A stretch of 64,000 bases of DNA, from contig CM060731.1 of assembly GCA_030704615.1 (NCBI GenBank), positions 34,782,001 to 34,846,000 on the forward strand. Reading direction: 5' to 3'. The notes under the pieces are model-generated. The model worked only from the letters and a program-made list of their open reading frames with translations, made no database searches and had not been told where the DNA came from. Position 1 is the first letter of the stretch, and each line of letters begins with the position of its first letter. Positions 57,652 to 64,000 of the stretch are shown piece by piece. The DNA comes from Takakia lepidozioides. Its lineage: Eukaryota; Streptophyta; Takakiopsida; Takakiales; Takakiaceae. The position numbers were made by a program, and so were the translations under genes.

Positions 57652-58321
57652 GTAAACCTCCTTTTGTCCACAGTTTCTTTCTTTCCACAAATCAAAACTT
57701 GCGGCGGCGAGGTTATAAGACTTTCAACACTTGGTTAGAGTTCCCACACAAAGTTAGTATTCCCCCAAAGTCACAACTTAGGGGATGCAATTGGGAACAT
57801 GATTCATTGCTGAAGTTTTGTTAGATCTTAACATGTTTTCAGTTATGAACGAAAAGGTGGTCAGAGGTGCAGATTTTGCAATCAATGGTGAAAAAAATTG
57901 TAAGCCTTTAGGGTTTAAAATGCTTACTTGAAAGAAATTCACACTAGATGGATGGGCTAGCAAGGGTGGTATGAGTGCACATAGAAGACTGGATAGATAT
58001 AAACACATCTCTGAAATTCATTGGACAGATTTTTTTTGCAATATCTAGATAGTTTCAATCTTTCTTTGGATTAAATATGCCCCTAGATAGGGTCAAACTG
58101 GCTGCCAAGTCATTGACTGCCAACACCAATTAAACATCCAGAATATTAGGCTCTTATAGGCATGAATTAGCTAGTTGTATCAATCAAAAGACGGAGGTCG
58201 AAGCTACTTGAAATCTCTAAAATAATACAGCGAGCCACGACAATAATAAGTAGTATATTGATGTGAATTCAATATATAATCACATCAACAGTGAGTATTT
58301 ATCTAGACGATGCAAGCATAC

Positions 58322-58804
58322 TCATTTATATTGATTTGTGCCAGTGCTCCACACAGCATAAGATGTATCAGGAACATAGACATAAAGAACCACATTTCCA
58401 TCGTCTTGCACGTTCAATGAACATCGAATTGTGTTATCGTGTCTTTCCACATTATGGGTCCATAGGACATTGTTTGTCGATCCATCTGTAATTGACATGA
58501 CCCCATACTTAGTGAAAGACACATAACAATTAGAACCTTTGTTATAGGTCCCAGAAGACCACAATGAGGTGGCGTCCGCTTTCTTGTACAACACCAAATT
58601 GCAGTCACTCTGCATTTCAAACTTGTAAATGTTGTTGTTGCTAATGAGCCAGTCATCTGCATACATTGTTTGGCTGTTCCACATTACACTGTTAGTGCCG
58701 CAAAAGCTACATTCGATGCCAACATCACTAACACATGTTGCAAACGATATTGCCAATGTCACTAACAAAATGGTTATAGATTTGCACATGTCCAAACCAC
58801 CCAT
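58322..58804 (-). CDS. GNA-type (bulb-type) mannose-binding lectin, copy B, intact
   Basis: This is a secreted single-domain lectin of the Galanthus nivalis agglutinin type, expected to bind mannose-containing glycans. The intronless frame gives 160 residues from the ATG at 58,804; a second ATG at residue 6 is also possible. A hydrophobic signal peptide spans about residues 9-25 (ITILLVTLAISFATCVS). The lectin domain follows. Site 1 QSDCNLVLY is at 65-73 and site 3 QDDGNVVLY at 133-141; both match QxDxNxVxY. The middle site is replaced by FTKYGVMSI. The domain has the usual NNVLWT and AVWSTGT strands. Cys68 and Cys93 are placed as in GNA lectins for a disulfide. The frame is open further upstream to 58,924, but that part does not look like a protein N-terminus. 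Binding should rest on two of the three sites. Confidence 0.9.
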   Translation of the reverse strand: MGGLDMCKSITILLVTLAISFATCVSDVGIECSFCGTNSVMWNSQTMYADDWLISNNNIYKFEMQSDCNLVLYKKADATSLWSSGTYNKGSNCYVSFTKYGVMSITDGSTNNVLWTHNVERHDNTIRCSLNVQDDGNVVLYVYVPDTSYAVWSTGTNQYK

Positions 58805-59179
58805 CTTTACTTTCTTGATGCAATGTGTTGAAGTGACTAAGGGGATACTAAAAAATTGGTGGTAGATATATACATATAGACAAATAAATAGAATGTGTAA
58901 GTGAGAAAAGAGTGACTTCCTCAAAGAGATCTCAATATTTATTGCTTAACCCCTAAACGCCCGCGGGGTCTGTTGACTTTTCCGTGACATGCGAAACCCC
59001 ACTAATGCATGTGGTGCCCTATTTTTGGCATTCATCAATAATGAACTAGAAAACAACATGATTTTGCAGATTCTGGATGTCGGGTTGAAATCTGTTGAGT
59101 GTGGTGGAGGGAACCTTATTACCCACGGCATTCTTGTTCTAACAAGCCCAAGATCTAACAATTTGGAAGAGATTACGAC

Positions 59180-59700
59180 ACGTGACATTTGGTCAAGGGA
59201 GGGGGGGAGGGTTGGTAGGGGGTGGTGGAATTGTCATGTGAATGATCCTGTACAAGTTAGTATTTTTTAGCATTAAAGACAAGTTGCATTACTCCAATAT
59301 CAAAGGCAACCTGCAAGAGATAATGAGCATTGTGTGCTAGGTTATAAGAAGAGAGAAAGGAAATCAAGAACAAAATGAAACAAGTGGGAGCCACCCAAGC
59401 CATATCCATGGCCCTTGTAAACCTAGTAGCTCATTGGGTCAACTCGAAGCAGCAACAGAATTTATAAACTCAAACACCTCAACTATGACCGCAGCTTCCA
59501 AAAGAGGACCAAAAGAGGGAGTCCACAACGCCTCTTCTGGCACTTTTATGTGATGATAGGGCGGCTGGCTTACATTTGCAAAAGTTACACACCCTTAAAC
59601 AACCAATTCGACTCGTTTTGGGCCTTGCGGACGTTTAGGGGTTAACATGCGATAGTGGAAACTCATAACTAACGTTTGGATACAAAAATATTCTTGGGAG
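59180..59700. other. About 0.5 kb present in duplication block B but absent from block A
   Basis: Block A jumps from a gaagagattacg segment directly through a G-run to cttccaaatatttccact (about 51,990-52,045). Block B has about 0.5 kb between the equivalents, bounded by G-runs at about 59,200 and 59,702. No coding capacity is seen. It is either an insertion in B or a deletion in A, possibly mediated by the G-runs. Confidence 0.65.
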
Positions 59701-61185
59701 AGGGGGGGGGGCACTTCCAAATATTTCCACTCGACATGCAAAAAAATATAGGGTACAATATATTCTTGGCAGATAAAATTTAGAAAATTATTACAAATAA
59801 GTACGGGTATAGATATATCATGGTTTGGGAATTTAAATGAAGATATGGTCTGGAATATAGATTTTTTTTTTTCAACTACCAATAGGGTATCGATAAAGAC
59901 AGAGGACACATGTCGTCTAGTTATTGGTTTATTTGCAATGTGTACTTCAAAACCAGGCAGGCTAGACTTGGATTCGGGGACTTGGACTTTTTACGGCACT
60001 TGGTTCGTGGGGGAGGAATTTGAGTTTAGGATTGGGCTTCGCTTTGCTTCTCTTCTTTGGTTGCGATCACTTTCCACTTAGTTCAGTTTACATGACTTTG
60101 ATAAAGTTCAGAATGCTTATACTGATGCCCAAGCTAATTTGAATGAGTTTGTTTCGACCAAGTAATGAACTATTTTTTACTATAAAAACTTTCTCTTATT
60201 GCATTGTTAACATAGCGTGCCTGAAATTTGCTAGTAGCATAAAAGTATAATTAATACAACATGTCAGAAAATCCAGTATTTTACAAAATTATGTAAGTAT
60301 AGGGTTGGCCGATAAAGACAAAAAAACAAATGATATATCCCCATACAAATTTCACAAGTGATATATAAATGATATAGGGAGTGCCCGCTCGGAAAACTAT
60401 TCTAGTAGAATCTATATGGACTGCTCAAGCTCATTTTGTTTGTGCGATGGTGTAATGGAGGATTAGATGGTGTATAAGATAAAATATATATCCTAACTGC
60501 CACCGATGGTGATATAATAATCAGTAATAATCAATACACACTGGACGATAAATTCTATGCACACAACAACAAAAATATATTTGTCATATATCACCAAATT
60601 CGTGTTGATGTCGTCATGTGTGGTCACATATTGTTGGTGGGAGATTAGTCATTCGACATAGCTGACATATCCTATGTGAAATGTATAACAACTATCTTCT
60701 GCGATCTCTTCGACACCTTTGGTAACAAGATATTTTTGCTATTTTATACGTCGCAATACCAGCTTACAACAAGATACTTTCTTGATACCATCGATGGTTC
60801 TCGATATCTTCGACATATGGATCTTGAAATACACATGGAATATCTCTTTGAATCCAACCCACGTTTATCTGTAGTAATGTCATGCCGTGTAGCCATTGTG
60901 ATCAACACATTTTCATAGTTTTAGAAAATTTAACAGTTAAATGGACATCACCGGCATATGGAAACTCCTCTTTAAATTCATGTCTTTCGACGAATTGTAT
61001 GCTGCCAGTGTTGACAAATCAATGATTGACACATACATGATTCACAGTTCATAGAAGTATGAGACTCATTAGGGTAGTGAGCCCTATCACCGGACAGAGA
61101 CCCATGGCCACACATAATGATAATTCAAGGATGAACTGATGAGAAATCAGCACATGTGATATTAATGGATGTCCTGTCACCTATG

Positions 61186-64000
61186 ATCGAAATCCATTGA
61201 TAACTTCATCCTATAGAGATGAAAGTGTACGGTCATATCTAGCCTCGTTACCCTATTTCATTTTTTGGCACATGTATGGCAACATGACTATAATTCTAAT
61301 TTGAACGTACGTGGAGAGACCATACTCTAAAGCTCCGACTTCTTCTTGTGGTAAAAACACATTGAGAAGCTCATGCAACAAGGTAGCATATGAGACTATG
61401 GATTGGAAATGATCATCACGCTAATTAGCAATCCCAGGTCATTGCAAGCTATGATGGCTATGAGACCTTCCCACCTAAAGAAAGATGTATATGCAAGTAA
61501 TCACTTACGTTTTGGTCTCCAAATGGTGATTTAGAATGGTCCAAACTTTATTGGTGTCCTTGATTGATACCACACCTCATTTGGACGATTATTGGGTATG
61601 ATCATGTATGTCTTAACAACATGTGAGTTCAGGTATTAACCCTTGACTTCCTACGGGGCCTGTTTCAGGTTGATGTGTCTGGAGGACCATCCTAACTTTT
61701 GCAGATGAACTTTTTTTTCATCCATTCCTTCAAGCATTTATTGCTCATGAGGTGGCCCACCGGCTCCAATTTATTGCATACCATTTGGAGCAGGTAGGCA
61801 ACCTCTAGTTTTTTCTAAAAAGACAAGGGTCAGAAGACAAGGGGTGGAGGAGAGTTGACTAGACATGTGGGCCCCCCTCATTGAGCCACCCCACTCCCGG
61901 AATTTGCAATGTGAATTCCCGTTAGATCATATTGAAAATTTGCCTATTGCTTCAAGCCAGGTGCAGCCCCTCACCAGAGGGATTTTCTTAATTTTGGTTT
62001 TTGGGATGACATGTTTTGGAGGGAAGCTTCAAGTTTGTATGTTTTTATTTATTTATTTTGGGTGTGTGTTTGTTAGGGATGGACATGTCAACCCTTACCA
62101 AAACACATACAAAGCAGCATATGCAAGAAAATGTTGGTTTGATGTGAAAGTTGGCATGCACTTTGCATTTGTAATGTACATTATGAAAATTTGGGGTAGC
62201 CCTTTTGGAAAATTCTCAAAGCCCCTCAACAAGCTTGGTCAAAGCAAATAAAGGTTTTTTTCAAAGCAAAAATTTAAAAAAACTTTCCCAGAAAAACAAT
62301 ATAATCTCTCAAACCCAACGGTGAAAATTCCTGAAATTTGGGTAGATGGTGTAGAGGCCAACTAGATATGTATGTGTATGGTTCATTTTTGTGAATGAAT
62401 GCTGGTAGATGGGTAGCCCCCGATTAGTTCCAAGGGGTAGTAGTTTTTGAGAGAGGAAAAATTCACCTTGTAAGGAAGCTAAGGATTAACTACCAAATAT
62501 CTATATCTAAGCACGTGAGAATGTCGATACCCACCTATAGCTAGATAGGGGTTGGATATAGATTTTTCAAAAATTGTTTGTGTTGGTCTTATCTTGTATA
62601 TTAACCTCCGTGAGGGAAAATGAACCCCCGTAATGATGACTGAATGTTAGATCTGAATGCTCCGGTTTTTGTCGCTTTCATGACTTTGGGCAATTACAAT
62701 CTCGCTAAGATTTTGTTGTTGGTGTTGCTAGCTCGGGGAATCCACTCCCTATATAGTTTAGGGAATCATGTGCGATAAAGAGGTATTTTGTATGAGGATA
62801 TTACTTTTTTCTTTCTTGTTTCATCCACCCTATAATTGTTTGATTTTGTAATATGCACAACTATCTGGCATACTATTGTTTTTATATTTGAATAACATTT
62901 GGCTTCATGGTCGTCGGAGACACTTCCATTTATAAGTTAACGAATACTTAGTTGTATGAATGTTTCGCCGTTTCTCTAATAAATGGTCCTCATTCTCACT
63001 GTCTACGTACAACTTGACTCTTCTAACCCAATAACTCTCAATCTTCAATTTGCGTGTTAATTATGCACCTACACCATGCTTTGGACCCAAGTGGGTGAGC
63101 TGGGAATGAACGATTATCTTCAACTAACCACCGTACGAGTAGGGAGAAAGTCCATGGACCAGTGATATGAAATCCCCCAAAATATGTTGTCTCGCCAAGA
63201 TACCCCATAGACTAGTTAGATGAGTGAGCATTCGAGGCATCCACTTTGCCAGGAGGGCCACAATTTGCAACAAAGGGGCAATGATACCAAACCCACCATT
63301 TTTTATTTTTTATTTTATTTTTTCTGGGTTATCTGAGCCCAACTGACCAAGCTCAACGCTTGGGGAAGCAGGAGTTGCACCCCACAAGAAGTTAGGGGAA
63401 ATGGGAGTGCTATGACCCTAGGTTTGCAGGTAACACCATCTTTGTGACCCCATTCGGTATACCACTGGAAAATATGAACTCAATGTTTTGAGCGTTGCTG
63501 GCCCAAACAAGGAATCATAGTGATTAAGGATGGATAGAGACAAGATAGCATCACGCATTCTTGTTAAGGCAGGGCTAGCAACGGCCACTGGAACATGCGG
63601 AGCTCCTCGCCTCCATCCCAACACTCTCTTTAATTTTATCTCGGGTTCCGGTTACTTTCAAAAACCTTAAATAACCAGTGGTTTTCATCAAATAACCGCG
63701 GGTATTGGGTGGTTCTTCAAAAGGTTCTTTGCTCGGTCATTTGAATGCCCTACCTCTGCCAATTCCTAATCGGACTGGTTATTTCATTATTTCACCTCAC
63801 AGGATGATCCAATCACACTGGGGAAGATGCCATTGGAAAGATCTCAGTCTGGGCTACAAGTTTGGATTTTGATGCATGTCAATTAGATCAAAATCCAGGA
63901 AGATGTTTGTTGTTGAAGAAAGGGCCTTCAGGGGTGAACTTCATCCTTCACCCAGTCCAAATGTGAACACATCTCAAAATTTAAAAAAAGGTTGAGAAAA
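61186..64000. other. Spacer to the end of the window
   Basis: No gene is assigned. A short plus frame at about 61,736-61,792 (FIAHEVAHRLQFIAYHLEQ, before a gtaggc donor) and a 68-codon minus frame at 63,418-63,624 look protein-like but match no family I can name. They may be scraps of transposons. Confidence 0.4.

Larger units (their letters stand above)
57672..61185. repeat. Segmental duplication block B (direct repeat of 50,345-53,713)
   Basis: It has the same order and orientation as block A: a 5' segment, the lectin on the minus strand, the maaacaac/gattttgcag-like region, then AT-rich DNA ending near a gagaaatcagcacatgtgat, then attaatgg segment. It contains about 0.5 kb (roughly 59,180-59,700) not present in block A. 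MULE relic B, the hAT fragment and the GC-rich array lie between the two blocks. Confidence 0.85.

Noticed and set aside
63418-63624. 68-codon minus frame with a protein-like look near the window end
   Set aside because: I considered a reverse transcriptase fragment, but no diagnostic motif is present and the flanks give no support.
1-64000. CRISPR arrays, bacterial operons, rRNA or full tRNA genes
   Set aside because: The introns and gene families are plant nuclear. Tandem repeats here lack the conserved-repeat and unique-spacer pattern of CRISPR, and no intact tRNA cloverleaf or rRNA segment was seen.

Overview
The window is nuclear DNA from a land plant. Its genes are split by GT-AG introns, mostly 100-600 bp long, and encode plant families: a nucleobase-ascorbate transporter pair, a D-type cyclin with an LxCxE motif, an FBL3-like F-box/LRR protein and GNA-type lectins. 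Compact introns beside abundant transposon debris would suit a bryophyte or other seed-free plant, but this is inference and no species is named.

Layout. 1-14.3 kb: two complete tandem nucleobase-ascorbate transporter (NAT/NCS2) genes on the plus strand. Each has 14 exons, and every exon has the same length in both copies. 14.3-21.6 kb: gene-poor DNA with two decayed LINE-like 3' coding tails and two degenerate minisatellites. 21.6-23.8 kb: a six-exon D-type cyclin on the minus strand. 25.1-27.0 kb: a satellite block in which a 53-bp array lies beside ~200-240-bp units that contain the same segment; one unit carries a tRNA-derived SINE with an 8-bp target-site duplication. 28.4-28.8 kb: a 57-bp minisatellite. 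34.2-38.5 kb: a seven-exon F-box/LRR gene. 38.5-64 kb: accessory, transposon-rich DNA.

The accessory half holds two Mutator-like (MULE) SWIM-domain transposase relics. One has a 4-bp deletion beside its first DDE aspartate. The other is split into two opposite-strand halves. It also holds an inverted pair of hAT-like fragments (39.8 and 57 kb), a broken C2HC zinc-finger gene convergent with the first MULE, foldback and palindrome structures, and a direct ~3.4-kb segmental duplication. Each duplicated block carries one GNA-type lectin. Copy B (58.3 kb) is intact. In copy A a ~63-bp micro-inversion at the 5' end of the coding sequence removed the start region.

The intact genes are ordinary and do not form one pathway. 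The NAT pair would act in membrane transport, the cyclin in G1/S control, the F-box protein in SCF-type recognition and the lectin in secretion and mannose binding. I saw no convincing new multi-gene system. The most informative features are the lectin micro-inversion, the split MULE, and the zinc-finger gene beside a MULE transposase, which could be a transposon accessory gene. No full tRNA, rRNA or CRISPR feature was seen. Exon coordinates were derived by hand from splice signals, reading phase and family conservation.
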